Assembly: GCF_018842675.1 (NCBI RefSeq) | Contig: NZ_JAGTWO010000004.1 | Span: 3,658,001 to 3,722,000, forward strand | Direction: 5' to 3' | DNA: 64,000 nucleotides | DNA from: Candidatus Pantoea bituminis | GTDB lineage: Bacteria; Pseudomonadota; Gammaproteobacteria; Enterobacterales; Enterobacteriaceae | In this document: positions 1-10,356 of the stretch, piece by piece | Layout: every line of letters begins with the position of its first letter | Numbering within the stretch: position 1 is the first letter of the stretch | The notes under the pieces: generated by a model | Database searches by the model: none | What the model was told of the DNA's origin: nothing | Seen by the model: the letters and a program-made list of their open reading frames with translations, nothing else | Position numbers and translations under genes: made by a program

Positions 1-2
1 CT

Positions 3-860
3 GCCCAGCTTCATCAGACGCAATCTGCGTTGTCACATCAGTTCAGCGATCTGGAACAGCGGCTGGGATTCCGCCTGTTCGTCCGTAAAAGTCAGCCGTT
101 GCGATTTACGCCGCAGGGAGAAATTTTATTGCAGCTGGCTGAGCAGGTTCTGCCGCAAATACAGCAAGCGCTGCAAGCCTGCCATGAGCCGCATCAAACC
201 ACGCTGCGCATCGCAATTGAATGTCACAGCTGTATTCAGTGGTTAACACCTGCGCTGGATAATTTCCGCCAAAGCTGGCCGCAAGTGGTAATGGACTTCA
301 AATCTGGCGTCACCTTTGATCCGCAACCCGCCCTGCAACAAGGCGAGCTGGACGTGGTGCTGACGTCCGATATCCTGCCGCGCTCTGGCCTGTTTTATTC
401 ACCGATGTTTGATTTTGAAGTCCGCCTTGTTCTGGCGCCGGATCACCCGTTGGCGCAGGTTGAGCACATTTCGCCAGACGATCTCGCTGACGAGGTATTA
501 ATGATCTATCCGGTGCAGCGACAACGCCTTGATATCTGGCGTAACTTCCTGCAACCCGCTGGCGTCAGCCCGGCACTGAAAAGCGTTGATAACACGTTGT
601 TGTTGATTCAGATGGTGTCGGCGCGCATGGGCATTGCCGCCTTGCCACATTGGGTGGTTGAGAGTTTTGAGAAACAGGGATTGGTGGTAACTAAAACTTT
701 GGGTGATGGATTATGGAGTCGGCTTTACGCCGCCGTACGTGACGGCGAGCAGCGCCAGCCGGTGCTGGAAGCCTTTATTCGTTTCGCTCGCCAGCACGCC
801 TGTGAGCATCTGCCATTTGTGCGCAATGCCCAGCTTCCGGGTACCGTACTGCAACGCTAA
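3..860 (+). CDS. metR: MetR, LysR-type activator of methionine genes (5' end missing)
   Basis: LysR-family regulator that in E. coli activates metE and other methionine genes with homocysteine as co-effector. The frame is open from base 3, so the start and roughly the first 23 residues lie outside the window. The visible part begins in the recognition helix of the N-terminal winged helix-turn-helix ([14 protein letters not shown]) and continues through the whole effector domain ([28 protein letters not shown]). The protein matches E. coli MetR closely to its C-terminus. The divergent metE expected upstream is not in the window. Product certain; start not visible. Confidence 0.95.
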   Translation, partial: AQLHQTQSALSHQFSDLEQRLGFRLFVRKSQPLRFTPQGEILLQLAEQVLPQIQQALQACHEPHQTTLRIAIECHSCIQWLTPALDNFRQSWPQVVMDFKSGVTFDPQPALQQGELDVVLTSDILPRSGLFYSPMFDFEVRLVLAPDHPLAQVEHISPDDLADEVLMIYPVQRQRLDIWRNFLQPAGVSPALKSVDNTLLLIQMVSARMGIAALPHWVVESFEKQGLVVTKTLGDGLWSRLYAAVRDGEQRQPVLEAFIRFARQHACEHLPFVRNAQLPGTVLQR

Positions 861-900
861 TCAAACGCCACAAACCTGCGCGAGCGCGGGTAAAATCCCC

Positions 901-906
901 TATAAT
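901..906 (+). promoter_or_regulatory. Candidate -10 element upstream of the DUF1456 gene
   Basis: A perfect TATAAT hexamer lies 37 bases before the ATG of the next gene in a GC-rich setting (TAAAATCCCC then TATAAT then GCGC). No good -35 hexamer is visible 16-18 bases upstream, so this is only a candidate promoter. Confidence 0.35.
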
Positions 907-942
907 GCGCAGCCTGTCGACTGACCATAAGAAGATTTCACC

Positions 943-1421
943 ATGACTAACAATGATATTCTGCGCAGCGTGCGCTACATGCTCAATTTGAGCGATGCCA
1001 AAGTGGTGGCGATTTTTGCGCTGGCAGGTTGCGATGTGCCAGAAACCGATGTGCAGACGTGGTTAAAAAAGATGACGACGCCGCGTATCGTCCCTGTCCT
1101 GACGTATTGATGGGTTATTTCCTTAACGGGCTTATTTTCCATCGCCGTGGCAAAAGTGAAGATATGCCAGCGCCTTCCATTGAGCGCAAAATGAACAACA
1201 ACATCTTTATGAAAAAACTGCGCATCGCTTTCGATTTGAAAACTACTGACATTCCTGACGTACTGAAAAAGGCTAACTTCACCGTTTCTCAAGCTGAAAT
1301 TGGCGCGATCTTCCGTAAACCTGATCACAAAAACTACCGCGAGTGCGGCGATCAGATTATGCGTAATTTCCTGAAGGGACTCGCGATGATTCATCGTCCA
1401 AAGACGGGTAAACCGGCTTAA
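943..1421 (+). CDS. DUF1456 (YehS-like) protein, frameshifted
   Basis: Homologue of E. coli YehS, a cytosolic DUF1456 protein of unknown function that carries two copies of the same small domain. The N-terminal copy (MTNNDILRSVRYMLNLSDAK) and the C-terminal copy (NNNIFMKKLRIAFDLKTTD, then PDHKNYRECGDQ) are both recognisable. The reading frame breaks at the A6 run at 1065-1070: one extra A gives WLKKDDDAAYR and restores a protein of about 159 residues. I treat this as a sequencing deletion. In E. coli yehS is not beside metR, so the position differs from that genome. It sits alone between metR and a strong terminator. Confidence 0.85.
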
Positions 1422-1450
1422 GTTCGCCTCACGCTCATTGCAAAAATATA

Positions 1451-1485
1451 ACGGCGAAGCCCTGAGTAAAGGCTTCGCCGTTTTT
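1451..1485 (+). terminator. Intrinsic terminator after the DUF1456 gene
   Basis: Perfect 11-bp inverted repeat ACGGCGAAGCC / GGCTTCGCCGT with a 9-nt loop, followed by TTTTT. The opposite strand reads into TATATTTTTG, so it may also end yigM transcripts from the other side. Confidence 0.9.
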
Positions 1486-1536
1486 ACGTTGCTGCTTCGC
1501 CTTTTCGACGAAAAGCCGTCTGGCCACAATCAATAA

Positions 1537-2397
1537 TTATGTCGGACTCTTTCCAATAACCCAGCGTTTATGCACCCATAACGAGGCAATAATTACCGCT
1601 GCCCCCGCGATAAAACTCGGCCAATGCGGCTGCTGCTGCCAAATCGCCAGATTCACCAGTAATCCAGCCGGCACATGCATATTGTTCATGATGCCCAGCG
1701 TGCCTGCATCGACCTGCGTTGCGCCATAGTTCCACATGAAATAACCCAGACCCGAGGCTGCTACGCCTAACCACACCAGAATGCTCCACTGCAGCGAAGT
1801 CGTCGGTAATTTATTCGGATTTCCCCAAATGCACCAGGCGATCGCGGCAATCAGCACCGCGCCAAGATAGAACCAGGAAAAGGCGGTGTGTTGCGGCATT
1901 GGACGCGTTTCTTGCAGGCGTTTGTAACCCACCATGCCAGCCGCAAAACAGATATTTGCCAGCTGCACCAGCAGCAGACCAAACCAGAAATTTTCGCTGA
2001 CTTTGTCGTAACGAATAATCGCGGCACCCGCTACGGCCAATAGAGCGCTAAAGATATAGCCGATACGCAGTGGACGCTTGCTTATCACGTCATAAATCAA
2101 CGTGACATAGAGCGGCGTCATCACCGTGAACAACAAAAATTCTGACACGCTGAGATAGAGATAGGCTTCGAAACTGATCAAATACATGATGCCGAGCTGC
2201 AACATGCCCACCAACATATAAAGCAACAGCGTTGAAGGGCGATAACCACGCCAGCGCAGGAAGGGTAAAAACACCAATGCCGCCAAAGCCAATCGCATTA
2301 AAACTGAGAACCAGGTATCCACCTGTCCCGCCAGATATTCGCCAATCAGGCTGAATGAAAAAGCCCAAAGTATGGTGGTAACAATCAATAACAGCAC
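1537..2397 (-). CDS. yigM: YigM, EamA-family inner membrane biotin transporter
   Basis: Ten-helix EamA/DMT-type inner membrane protein, about 286 residues, closely matching E. coli YigM, which is reported to import biotin. Conserved stretches include TILWAFSFS near the N-terminus, GYKRLQETRPMPQH in the middle and GIMNNMHVPAGLLVNLAIW near the C-terminus. The open frame extends further upstream, but the GTG at 2397 matches the family start and has GGGG placed a few bases before it. In E. coli yigM also neighbours metR, although here the DUF1456 gene lies between. Confidence 0.88.
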   Translation of the reverse strand: MLLLIVTTILWAFSFSLIGEYLAGQVDTWFSVLMRLALAALVFLPFLRWRGYRPSTLLLYMLVGMLQLGIMYLISFEAYLYLSVSEFLLFTVMTPLYVTLIYDVISKRPLRIGYIFSALLAVAGAAIIRYDKVSENFWFGLLLVQLANICFAAGMVGYKRLQETRPMPQHTAFSWFYLGAVLIAAIAWCIWGNPNKLPTTSLQWSILVWLGVAASGLGYFMWNYGATQVDAGTLGIMNNMHVPAGLLVNLAIWQQQPHWPSFIAGAAVIIASLWVHKRWVIGKSPT

Positions 2398-2762
2398 GCT
2401 AACGACCCCGATATAAACGAAGTGGCCAGTGTAAACAATGTGCTTTGATAAGGTTGCGATATTTGGTTTACAACTAAGCATTAATTAAGCAATCAAACCT
2501 TTGCTTGCTGTTTTGTGAACCCCTTACACCTCCGTGAAAAACCCTCTTTTCATCCCCTCTCGATAAAACGCGCGTAATGATCCATTTTCTGGATTTAAAC
2601 GCGCTTTACTGTCACAAAACTGTAACAAATGCGCGATTCATCACAGTAACGCTACGCAACCATTATTATTCTGTGCGCGAAATGGAACACCAGAGTAAAT
2701 CTTATTTTTATAATCCACGTTGCTGGGAACGAAAACCATAATGCGCCCGGAGGGCCACTCCT
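2398..2762. other. Divergent intergenic region between yigM and glpT
   Basis: About 365 bases without a convincing gene. It must hold promoters for both divergent genes. An inverted repeat TCCA-TTTTC-TGGA lies in the middle, and a TGTGAC half-site-like motif can be read on the minus strand, but I cannot assign a CRP or GlpR operator with confidence. A clear GGAGG ribosome binding site lies about 10 bases before the glpT ATG. Confidence 0.5.
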
Positions 2763-4103
2763 ATGCTGAGTATCTTTAAACCCGCGCCACATAAGTCGCA
2801 GGTTGCTGACGAATATGTCGATCCGCTTTACCGCCGCCTGCGCTGGCAAATTTTCATTGGCATCTTTTTTGGTTACGCCGCTTACTACCTGGTCAGAAAA
2901 AACTTCGCTCTCGCCATGCCTTATTTGGTAGAACAAGGCTTTTCCCGTGGCGATCTGGGTTTCGCGCTTTCCGGTATTTCCATCGCGTATGGCTTTTCCA
3001 AATTCATCATGGGTTCCGTTTCGGATCGCTCGAATCCACGCGTTTTCTTACCGGCTGGATTGATTCTGGCTGCGGCTGTGATGCTGATAATGGGCTTTGT
3101 GCCTTGGGCAACGTCCAGCATCATGGTGATGTTTGTGCTGCTATTCGTGTGTGGCTGGTTTCAGGGAATGGGCTGGCCACCGTGCGGTCGTACCATGGTG
3201 CATTGGTGGTCGCAAAAAGAGCGCGGCGGCATTGTTTCGGTGTGGAACTGCGCGCATAACGTGGGCGGCGGCATTCCTCCACTGCTTTTCCTGCTCGGCA
3301 TGGCTTGGTTCAATGACTGGAAAGCGGCGCTGTATATGCCTGCTTTTGGTGCGATTGCGATCGCAATTATTGCTTTTGCTTTAATGCGCGACACGCCCCA
3401 ATCCTGTGGTTTACCGCCTATTGAAGAGTATAAAAACGATTATCCGGTGGATTACGACGCCAGCCATGAAGAGGAACTCACGGCTAAACAGATCTTCATG
3501 AAGTATGTTTTACCCAACAAACTGTTGTGGTACATCGCATTGGCTAACGTGTTTGTTTATCTGCTGCGTTACGGCATTCTTGACTGGTCACCGACTTACC
3601 TTAAAGAGGTCAAACATTTCAGCCTGGATAAATCTTCCTGGGCTTACTTCTTATATGAATACGCTGGCATTCCCGGCACCCTGCTGTGCGGCTGGATGTC
3701 AGATAAAGTCTTCCGTGGCAATCGTGGTGCAACCGGTGTGTTCTTCATGACATTGGTGACCATCGCTACAGTGGTTTACTGGCTAAATCCGCCAGGTAAT
3801 CCCGGCATTGATATGGCTTGTATGATCGTTATCGGCTTCTTGATTTACGGTCCGGTAATGCTGATTGGCCTGCATGCGCTGGAGTTGGCACCGAAAAAAG
3901 CGGCAGGCACAGCGGCAGGTTTTACGGGTTTATTCGGCTATCTGGGCGGTTCGGTTGCAGCCAGCGCTATCGTGGGTTACACGGTGGATTATTTCGGCTG
4001 GGACGGTGGATTTTTAGTGATGATTGTCGGCTGTGTGTTAGCAGTGATTCTGCTGTTGCTGACAATGGTCAGCGAACATAAACACAAAAAACAGTTGGCC
4101 TGA
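2763..4103 (+). CDS. glpT: GlpT, glycerol-3-phosphate:phosphate antiporter
   Basis: Twelve-helix major facilitator protein of 446 residues that exchanges external sn-glycerol-3-phosphate for internal phosphate; GlpT is also the classical entry route for fosfomycin. Family signatures are visible: [15 protein letters not shown] near residue 40, [15 protein letters not shown] near 135, [12 protein letters not shown] near 160 and [18 protein letters not shown] near 375. There is a strong GGAGG site before the ATG. In E. coli glpT is co-transcribed with glpQ at another locus. Here it stands alone between yigM and yigL and ends in its own terminator. Confidence 0.95.
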   Translation: MLSIFKPAPHKSQVADEYVDPLYRRLRWQIFIGIFFGYAAYYLVRKNFALAMPYLVEQGFSRGDLGFALSGISIAYGFSKFIMGSVSDRSNPRVFLPAGLILAAAVMLIMGFVPWATSSIMVMFVLLFVCGWFQGMGWPPCGRTMVHWWSQKERGGIVSVWNCAHNVGGGIPPLLFLLGMAWFNDWKAALYMPAFGAIAIAIIAFALMRDTPQSCGLPPIEEYKNDYPVDYDASHEEELTAKQIFMKYVLPNKLLWYIALANVFVYLLRYGILDWSPTYLKEVKHFSLDKSSWAYFLYEYAGIPGTLLCGWMSDKVFRGNRGATGVFFMTLVTIATVVYWLNPPGNPGIDMACMIVIGFLIYGPVMLIGLHALELAPKKAAGTAAGFTGLFGYLGGSVAASAIVGYTVDYFGWDGGFLVMIVGCVLAVILLLLTMVSEHKHKKQLA

Positions 4104-4111
4104 GTCGACAT

Positions 4112-4139
4112 AAAAAAGGCCGGATAACCGGCCTTTTTC
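4112..4139. terminator. Bidirectional terminator between glpT and yigL
   Basis: Palindrome with GGCCGG-ATAA-CCGGCC core flanked by A6 on the left and T5 on the right, so it can act on both strands. It separates the convergent genes glpT and yigL. Confidence 0.9.
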
Positions 4140-4153
4140 TTTCAAAAGCTTAT

Positions 4154-4953
4154 CTATGATAAAAACAGAGCGCGCAAGGTTTGCGGCACAGCGTCCTCGA
4201 CATTACTGCCAATCACTTCGACTTCAGGCAAGGTATCTTTTAAACGCTGGGCAGCATTCAGCATGATGCAGCTTTTGCCCGCCATACTCAGCATTTCAAC
4301 ATCATTCATGCCGTCTCCAAAAGCGATGCACTCTTTCAAGGAGTAGTTGAGCAGCTTTGACACCGCTTCCAACGCATGGCCTTTGGAAACGCCGCCCGCC
4401 ATCACTTCCAGACACGTCGGCAGCGAGAAGCTAACGTTAACGCGGTCGCCCCACCGTGCTTCAATCGCCTGCTCCATGGGAATCAGATGCTCAGGATTTT
4501 CACAGGTAAAAAGACCTTGCTGATACCGTCGGTGGGCAGCAGCCCCGGCTCGTAAACCTGATAATTGAACACCGATTCGCGGAAATAATCTTGTTCAGCC
4601 GGACGCGAACGGCTAACAAACCATTCGTCGTCACGATAAACGTGCGTCAGAATTTCAGGGTGATGATATTGCAGGCCGAAAAGATCGCCCGCGATGTCCT
4701 GATCCAGATTGTGACTAAAGATCAGTTCGCCATCGGCATTGTGAACACGCGCACCGTTAGACGTGATCATGTAAGCCGGGATACCCAGTTTATCGCGCAT
4801 CTGACCAACATCAATATGATGGCGGCCCGTTGCGAAAACAAAGTGAATATTGCGTGCCACCAGTTGTTGCAATGTTTCGCGGGCAAACGGTGTGATGCGA
4901 TGTTCGGGAGAAAGCAGCGTGCCATCCAGGTCGGATGCAACGATGTAATACAT
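4154..4953 (-). CDS. yigL: YigL, HAD-family sugar phosphatase, frameshifted
   Basis: Cof-type HAD phosphatase of about 266 residues; E. coli YigL dephosphorylates pyridoxal phosphate and sugar phosphates and is induced post-transcriptionally by SgrS. Motif I (DLDGTL, residues 8-13), the FATGR motif II region and the C-terminal GDGMND motif IV are all present. The frame breaks near residue 145 at the A5 run 4508-4512 on the plus strand: adding one base yields KVFFTCENPEHLIPMEQ, matching the E. coli protein. It lies 15 bases downstream of pldB in the same direction, as in E. coli. Break interpreted as a sequencing deletion. Confidence 0.9.
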
Positions 4954-4968
4954 GAAAACCTCGGGTAT

Positions 4969-6000
4969 TTAATTCAGGTGGCTGCAGCCAGCAAGGTAAA
5001 TGAAAGAGTTAGCAGTGGGCTGAAAAAAGTCGACCACGGCGTTCAGCGCTTCGGCGCGCATTTCGTCTTTTTCAAACAAGATCTCATGCCGCGCACCTTC
5101 TATAACTAGCGGCTTATCGCCTGCGCATGGATGACCTGCAGACGCCATCGCGGCGCAGAAGAGATCCTGCGAACGGTTATCGACGACACGATCGTCGCTG
5201 GCTTGTAACAGCAGCACCGGCGTCGTGATTTTATCGGCCTGACTAATAATGTTACGTCCGGCATGAATCCCTTCGCGAACCCAATGATAGGTGGGCCCGC
5301 CGACGCGAATCGCCGGATCGTCAGCGTAAAAACGCAAATTACGGCGATAACGTTCCGCGCTGTGTGTCAGGCGGTTAATGCCAAACGGATGCGCTCGCCA
5401 GCGTCCTGTGCCTAGTGCATAACCATCGCGCAGGGTCGGGCGTTTTTCAGCCCAATCAAGAATACGGTGCGCCATCCACTCCGGTAACGGCAAGGCAATA
5501 CCGAACATCGGGGCAACCAATGCCACCCCGTGAAAAGCCTGCGGCTGACGCGCCAAAAACAGCGTCAAAATTGCGCCGCCCATAGAGTGCGCTAAAGCAT
5601 AGCGCTGTTGATAATGGCCACCAACGATCTCTTTTAAGTAGAGCGTTTCCAAATCATCAACGTAGTGGGTAAATTCGTCCACATGTCCACGATGCGAATC
5701 TTCCAGTAAACGATCCGATCTTCCCTGACCACGATGATCGAGAATGATCACGTCGAAACCGCAATGAAACAGATCGTACGCCAGCTCGGGATATTTTACG
5801 TAACTCTCGATGCGGCCCGGCACAATCAAGATAACGCGCTTATGTTGCGGCGAGGTGAAGCGCACATAGCGCAAAGTCAGGTTTTCTACCCCAATAAACT
5901 CACACTCTTCTCGGCCGTGCCAAAAATCCAGTAAAGGCCCGGTTGCAAAGGCGGCAAATGCTTTTTCACGCCGAAGCCAACTGGCTTTGTGTTGATTCAT
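4969..6000 (-). CDS. pldB: PldB, lysophospholipase L2
   Basis: Alpha/beta hydrolase of the monoacylglycerol lipase type that cleaves lysophospholipids at the inner membrane. Visible motifs: LDHRGQGRS near residue 90, nucleophile elbow AHSMGG near 139, acidic region ASDDRVVD near 268 and the catalytic His in EGARHEIL near 303. The length of 343 is close to E. coli PldB (340). The C-terminal tail after VDFF is unlike the E. coli protein and follows an A6 run at 5023-5028; with one added base it would end VDFFSAHC at about 5009, so the tail may reflect the same type of deletion seen elsewhere in this sequence. Confidence 0.92.
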   Translation of the reverse strand: MNQHKASWLRREKAFAAFATGPLLDFWHGREECEFIGVENLTLRYVRFTSPQHKRVILIVPGRIESYVKYPELAYDLFHCGFDVIILDHRGQGRSDRLLEDSHRGHVDEFTHYVDDLETLYLKEIVGGHYQQRYALAHSMGGAILTLFLARQPQAFHGVALVAPMFGIALPLPEWMAHRILDWAEKRPTLRDGYALGTGRWRAHPFGINRLTHSAERYRRNLRFYADDPAIRVGGPTYHWVREGIHAGRNIISQADKITTPVLLLQASDDRVVDNRSQDLFCAAMASAGHPCAGDKPLVIEGARHEILFEKDEMRAEALNAVVDFFQPTANSFIYLAGCSHLN

Positions 6001-6114
6001 TCACCCTCCTGTTTGCCCTGAAAAAAGAGTCTGATTCGCCGCGTGTCGCCCATAGCGCCGCGCTTATTTCTGGCGTATTGTGTCACACTTCCGTCTATAC
6101 AGGGAACGTAACCC

Positions 6115-6738
6115 ATGACCATCGAATGGTGGCTGACCTATCTTCTCACCACCTCAATTCTCAGTTTATCGCCAGGTTCTGGCGCAATTAACACCATGAG
6201 CACGGGCATCAGTCACGGCTATCGCGGGACAGTTGCCTCGATAGCGGGCCTGCAGCTTGGTCTGTCGCTGCACATTGTTTTGGTGGGCGTGGGTCTCGGC
6301 GCACTGTTTTCTCAATCGCTGCTGGCGTTCGAGATGTTGAAATGGGCTGGCGCCGCTTATCTGGTTTGGCTTGGCATACAACAATGGCGCTCCGCCGGTG
6401 CCATTGATCTCAATGCGGTTTCTAAAGCCATGCCGCGACGTCGCCTGTTCAAACGTGCCGTGTTGGTGAATCTCACCAACCCGAAAAGTATTGTGTTCCT
6501 GGCCGCGCTGTTTCCGCAGTTCATCTTGCCGCATCAGCCACAGCTGGCACAATTTCTGGTGCTGGGCATCACCACAGTGGTCGTCGATATCATCGTGATG
6601 ATTGGTTATGCCACCTTAGCGACACGCATTGCCGTGTGGATTAAGGGGCCAAAGCAGATGAAATTGCTGAATCGTCTATTTGGTGGGATGTTTATGGCCG
6701 TTGGTGTGTTGCTGGCCAGCGCGAGAAAGATTGCCTGA
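6115..6738 (+). CDS. rhtB: RhtB, homoserine / homoserine lactone exporter
   Basis: LysE-superfamily inner membrane exporter of 207 residues with about six hydrophobic segments. The family signature [20 protein letters not shown] lies near residues 20-40, followed by [20 protein letters not shown] near 118-138. It is the close relative and neighbour of rhtC. As in E. coli, rhtB and rhtC are adjacent, here in convergent orientation, and lie between pldB and recQ. Confidence 0.93.
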   Translation: MTIEWWLTYLLTTSILSLSPGSGAINTMSTGISHGYRGTVASIAGLQLGLSLHIVLVGVGLGALFSQSLLAFEMLKWAGAAYLVWLGIQQWRSAGAIDLNAVSKAMPRRRLFKRAVLVNLTNPKSIVFLAALFPQFILPHQPQLAQFLVLGITTVVVDIIVMIGYATLATRIAVWIKGPKQMKLLNRLFGGMFMAVGVLLASARKIA

Positions 6739-6761
6739 TTTATCCTGCTGAATATTGCCCA

Positions 6762-6783
6762 GCCCGTTCGGGAACGAACGGGC
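6762..6783. terminator. Hairpin between convergent rhtB and rhtC
   Basis: Perfect 8-bp inverted repeat GCCCGTTC / GAACGGGC with a 6-nt loop in the 59-bp gap between the two convergent genes. There is no U-tract on either side, so it is a probable transcript-end hairpin rather than a textbook intrinsic terminator. Confidence 0.55.
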
Positions 6784-6797
6784 AAGCAAAGCCGTTC

Positions 6798-7420
6798 TTA
6801 CCGCGAAATAATCAAGTGAATGCCGAATCCAGCAAACAGTACGCCTGCCATACCATCTATCCATTTCGCTAAACGCTGATACCTGCTACGCATCCACGGC
6901 ATGGCAAAAATAGCCGCTACCAACGTAAACCACGCAAACGTCTCGCCGATGATCAGCAGGAATAACCCCCAGCGCTCCATCGCGCCGACATCATTACCAA
7001 CAAACAGCGAGAACACACTACCGAAGTAGATGATCGCTTTCGGATTCGAAAGGTTAGTAAGAAAACCTTTCAGGAAGCTCATGCCTTTTTTCGGCAGCGC
7101 GACCGTCGGCTCAGAGGGCTGAGGCTGCTTGTGGCGCTGGCGTGCTGAGCACATCAGCTGCCACCCCATCCACAGCAGATAAAGACCGCCGCCGACCATA
7201 ATGATCTGATGCAGCCAGGCCATTTTTTCCAGAATCAGATGCAAGCCCATCAGCGCCACACCCGCCCAGATCACAATACCCAGCGTGATACCAAACACAC
7301 CCATCATCGCCTCTTTACGTGAGCGACTGGCGGCAGTTTGAGAGACAAAAAGAAATCCGGGCCAGGGCTCATCAGTGCAACCAAATGAACCAGCGCAACG
7401 GTAGCGAATAACATCAACAT
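6798..7420 (-). CDS. rhtC: RhtC, threonine exporter, frameshifted
   Basis: LysE-superfamily threonine exporter, about 207 residues when repaired. The N-terminus MLMLFATVALVHLVALMSPG and the later stretch LTNLSNPKAIIYFGSVFSLF match E. coli RhtC. The frame is lost after SPGPDFF at the A5 run 7347-7351 (plus strand); one added base restores DFFFVSQTAASRSRKEAMMG. The start at 7420 is the first of two in-frame ATGs and matches E. coli. It lies 12 bases downstream of recQ on the same strand. Confidence 0.9.
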
Positions 7421-7432
7421 AATTAGCGTCCT

Positions 7433-9259
7433 TTACTCTTCATCAAGATGTTCTTTAATCATCACCAAAAATGGCTTACCAAAACGCTCCAGCTTGCGTT
7501 GACCTACACCGTTGATGCTTAACATCTCTGATGCGCTCACCGGCATCTGTTCTGCCATTTCAATCAGCGTTGCATCGTTGAATACCACGTAAGGCGGGAT
7601 GTTCTCTTCGTCGGCAATGGCTTTACGCAGCTTGCGCAATTTGGCAAACAGCTTGCGATCGTAATTGCCGCCATGAAATTTCGCTGAGCTATTACTCTTG
7701 GGTTTGGCGGTAATCAGTCGCGGTACCGCCAGCATCAACGGTACTTCACCGCGTAATACCGGTCGCGCCGCTTCCGTCAGCTGCAAAGCGGAATGCATAG
7801 CAATGTTTTGCGTCACAAATCCCAAATGGATGAGCTGACGCAGCACGCTGACCCAATGCTCATGGCTGTGATCTTTGCCGAGTCCATAAACCGGTAATTT
7901 ATCGTGGCCCTGTTCGCGAATACGCAGATTGTTTGCCCCACGCAGCACTTCGACAATGTAACCCATGCCGAAACGCTGACCGACACGATAAATACCTGAC
8001 AACGCTTTTTGCGCCTCAACTAAACCGTCATACCGCTTAGGAGGATCAAGGCAGATATCGCAGTTGCCGCACGGCTGCTGGCGACCTTCACCAAAGTAAT
8101 TAAGCAGCACCAGACGGCGACAGGTTTGTGCTTCTGCAAACGCATTCATCGCATTCAGCTTGTGCCTTTCAATGTCCTGCAATGGACCGGGTACTTTCTC
8201 TTCCAGACATTTACGTAGCCATGCCATATCAGCCGGGTCGTACAGCATCATCGCTTCTGCCGGCAACCCATCACGCCCGGCGCGACCGGTTTCCTGATAA
8301 TAGGATTCGATATTGCGCGGAATATCGAAGTGCACCACAAAACGTACGTTGGGCTTGTTGATTCCCATACCAAACGCCACCGTGGCGACCACTATTTGTA
8401 AGTCGTCACGTTGGAACGCTTCCTGCACGCGAGCGCGCTGTTCACTGTCGATGCCTGCGTGATAGGCACCTGCGCTCAGGCCACGGCTCTGCAAACGCGC
8501 AGCGGTGTCTTCAACCTTTGCTCGGCTGTTGCAGTAAATGATGCCGCACTTGCCTCGCTGATCCTGGACGTAACGCAACAGCTGCTCGGTGGGTTTGAAT
8601 TTTTCCACCAGCGTGTAGCGAATATTGGGACGATCAAAGCTGCTGATCTGGATAAGCGGATCGTGCATGTGCAGCAGGTTAATGATGTCATTACGCGTGG
8701 TTTCGTCGGCGGTAGCGGTCAAGGCCATTACCGGCAAATCGGGAAAGCGCTGACGCATTTTTCCCAATGCACCATATTCCGGGCGGAAATCGTGGCCCCA
8801 TTGCGAAATACAGTGTGCTTCGTCAACAGCCAACATTGCTGGCTGCCAGTGCGCCAGACTGTCGAGGAAGTTATCCATCATCAGGCGCTCTGGTGCGATA
8901 TAGAGCAGCTTAATGCGGCCAGTACGGCAATCTGCCATTACCGCTTGCTGCTGCTCACGCGTCATCGTCGAATTCAGGCAAGCCGCCGCCACACCGTTTG
9001 CCAGCAGCTGATCCACCTGATCTTTCATCAGTGAAATCAGCGGCGACACCACCAGCGTCAGCCCTTCCTGCACCAGCGCGGGGATCTGATAACACAGCGA
9101 TTTACCGCCGCCAGTAGGCATCACCACCAGACAATCTCGCCCGTTCAGCGCTTCATTAATAATGCTTTGCTGACCGGGACGAAACTGCTGGTAGCCGAAA
9201 GTATCTTGTAATACTTGCTGTGCCAGCGCTTCCTGATTAAGAACTGCCGAGGTTGCCAC
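7433..9259 (-). CDS. recQ: RecQ, ATP-dependent 3'-5' DNA helicase
   Basis: Superfamily 2 helicase of the RecF recombination pathway, 608 residues. Domain order: helicase core with Walker A (PTGGGKS, residues 48-54) and DEAH box (146-149), motif [12 protein letters not shown] near 320, the RecQ zinc-binding region with cysteines in CRR and CGNCDIC near 378-400, winged helix, and HRDC domain in the last 80 residues ending HLDEE. Length equals the E. coli protein. It sits between pldA and rhtC as in E. coli. No defects seen. Confidence 0.97.
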   Translation of the reverse strand: MATSAVLNQEALAQQVLQDTFGYQQFRPGQQSIINEALNGRDCLVVMPTGGGKSLCYQIPALVQEGLTLVVSPLISLMKDQVDQLLANGVAAACLNSTMTREQQQAVMADCRTGRIKLLYIAPERLMMDNFLDSLAHWQPAMLAVDEAHCISQWGHDFRPEYGALGKMRQRFPDLPVMALTATADETTRNDIINLLHMHDPLIQISSFDRPNIRYTLVEKFKPTEQLLRYVQDQRGKCGIIYCNSRAKVEDTAARLQSRGLSAGAYHAGIDSEQRARVQEAFQRDDLQIVVATVAFGMGINKPNVRFVVHFDIPRNIESYYQETGRAGRDGLPAEAMMLYDPADMAWLRKCLEEKVPGPLQDIERHKLNAMNAFAEAQTCRRLVLLNYFGEGRQQPCGNCDICLDPPKRYDGLVEAQKALSGIYRVGQRFGMGYIVEVLRGANNLRIREQGHDKLPVYGLGKDHSHEHWVSVLRQLIHLGFVTQNIAMHSALQLTEAARPVLRGEVPLMLAVPRLITAKPKSNSSAKFHGGNYDRKLFAKLRKLRKAIADEENIPPYVVFNDATLIEMAEQMPVSASEMLSINGVGQRKLERFGKPFLVMIKEHLDEE

Positions 9260-9283
9260 GCTATTCCTGCTTTAAGTCGTTGG

Positions 9284-10162
9284 TCAGAAGAGGTCGTTCA
9301 GCGTCACGCCGACACCAATACGCGTCTGGCGATGATCGTAGTCGATCAGCGATTCACCATAACCGCTAAATAATTGGGTGTAAAAACGCACGTGTTCCGT
9401 GATGGGATAACTCCAACCCAACTGCGCGCCACCGAAGCCGGAGTTCCAGTTGTAGTTACCTTCCATACTGAAAATACTGTCGCCCATCATATAGCCGAGT
9501 TTGAGACGGTAATAGCCCATATATTTGGTGATATCGGGGTTATCATCGCGGCTGCTGCTTTCCGGTAAACGGTACCACGGCTTCACTTCGGCGAGGAAGT
9601 TGCCGTTTTGTGCCATCAGGCGGGCATACAGGCGGTTCCAGCTACGCGAAGTGGGATCGCTGCGACCATTCGATTGATGGTTAAAGCCCATTTCAACATC
9701 ACGTAACGTCCAGCCTGCGAACGAGTAATCCGTTGCCCAGCCAAGGAAAATTTGCGGTTCGTAGTTGGTTTCACGAAACGGAGCAGACTGGCTTTGGTTC
9801 GACAGCTGCCACCATGAACGTTGTGTATAAGATGCACCCAGCACCGAGTTGTCACCCAAAATCCCGCGCCACAGCGGAAAGGCCAGGCTGAGCTGGAACT
9901 TCACTTCATCTTTACGCGCTTCTTTGGCCCAATTGTAAGAGGAGATCGCCTCTTTATTGATATCGCTGGTATAGGTATAGAGTAGATAGTTGCTCTCATA
10001 CGGATACAGCACAAACGGGTTATCATGTTTTTCCAACATGTTCGCAATAATGCTGCCGCGAACCTGCGGTACGTCATGGATCTCTTTAACCGTGGCTTCT
10101 TCTGCTTGCGCCAAAGTAGGAAGTAACAACGTTGCCGCCAACAAGGCGCGATGCTTACGCAT
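9284..10162 (-). CDS. pldA: PldA, outer membrane phospholipase A
   Basis: Twelve-strand beta-barrel phospholipase A1 of the outer membrane, which removes surface-exposed phospholipids and helps maintain lipid asymmetry. A signal peptide (MRKHRALLAATLLLPTLAQA) precedes the mature barrel. The catalytic His and Ser are seen in FNHQSNGRSD and the catalytic Asn follows in SRSWNRLY. The C-terminus ends in Phe (GVTLNDLF), as expected for a BamA substrate. The open frame extends 22 codons upstream, but the ATG at 10162 begins the signal peptide. Confidence 0.95.
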   Translation of the reverse strand: MRKHRALLAATLLLPTLAQAEEATVKEIHDVPQVRGSIIANMLEKHDNPFVLYPYESNYLLYTYTSDINKEAISSYNWAKEARKDEVKFQLSLAFPLWRGILGDNSVLGASYTQRSWWQLSNQSQSAPFRETNYEPQIFLGWATDYSFAGWTLRDVEMGFNHQSNGRSDPTSRSWNRLYARLMAQNGNFLAEVKPWYRLPESSSRDDNPDITKYMGYYRLKLGYMMGDSIFSMEGNYNWNSGFGGAQLGWSYPITEHVRFYTQLFSGYGESLIDYDHRQTRIGVGVTLNDLF

Positions 10163-10356
10163 AAAATTCTCCGGTGAAACGCTGCGTATTTGAAAAGAGC
10201 GGTGTGGGTGTCTTAAAAAGCAGGCCATTCTACACGCAAATGGCGCTTAATATGAGCGCTGATTTCCTAAACTGGAAAGCCTCTCGCTAGCGGCATAGAA
10301 TACACATCTCATTAACATTTGGGCGCCACGTTAGCGTTATTTTTCAGGAAAAAACC

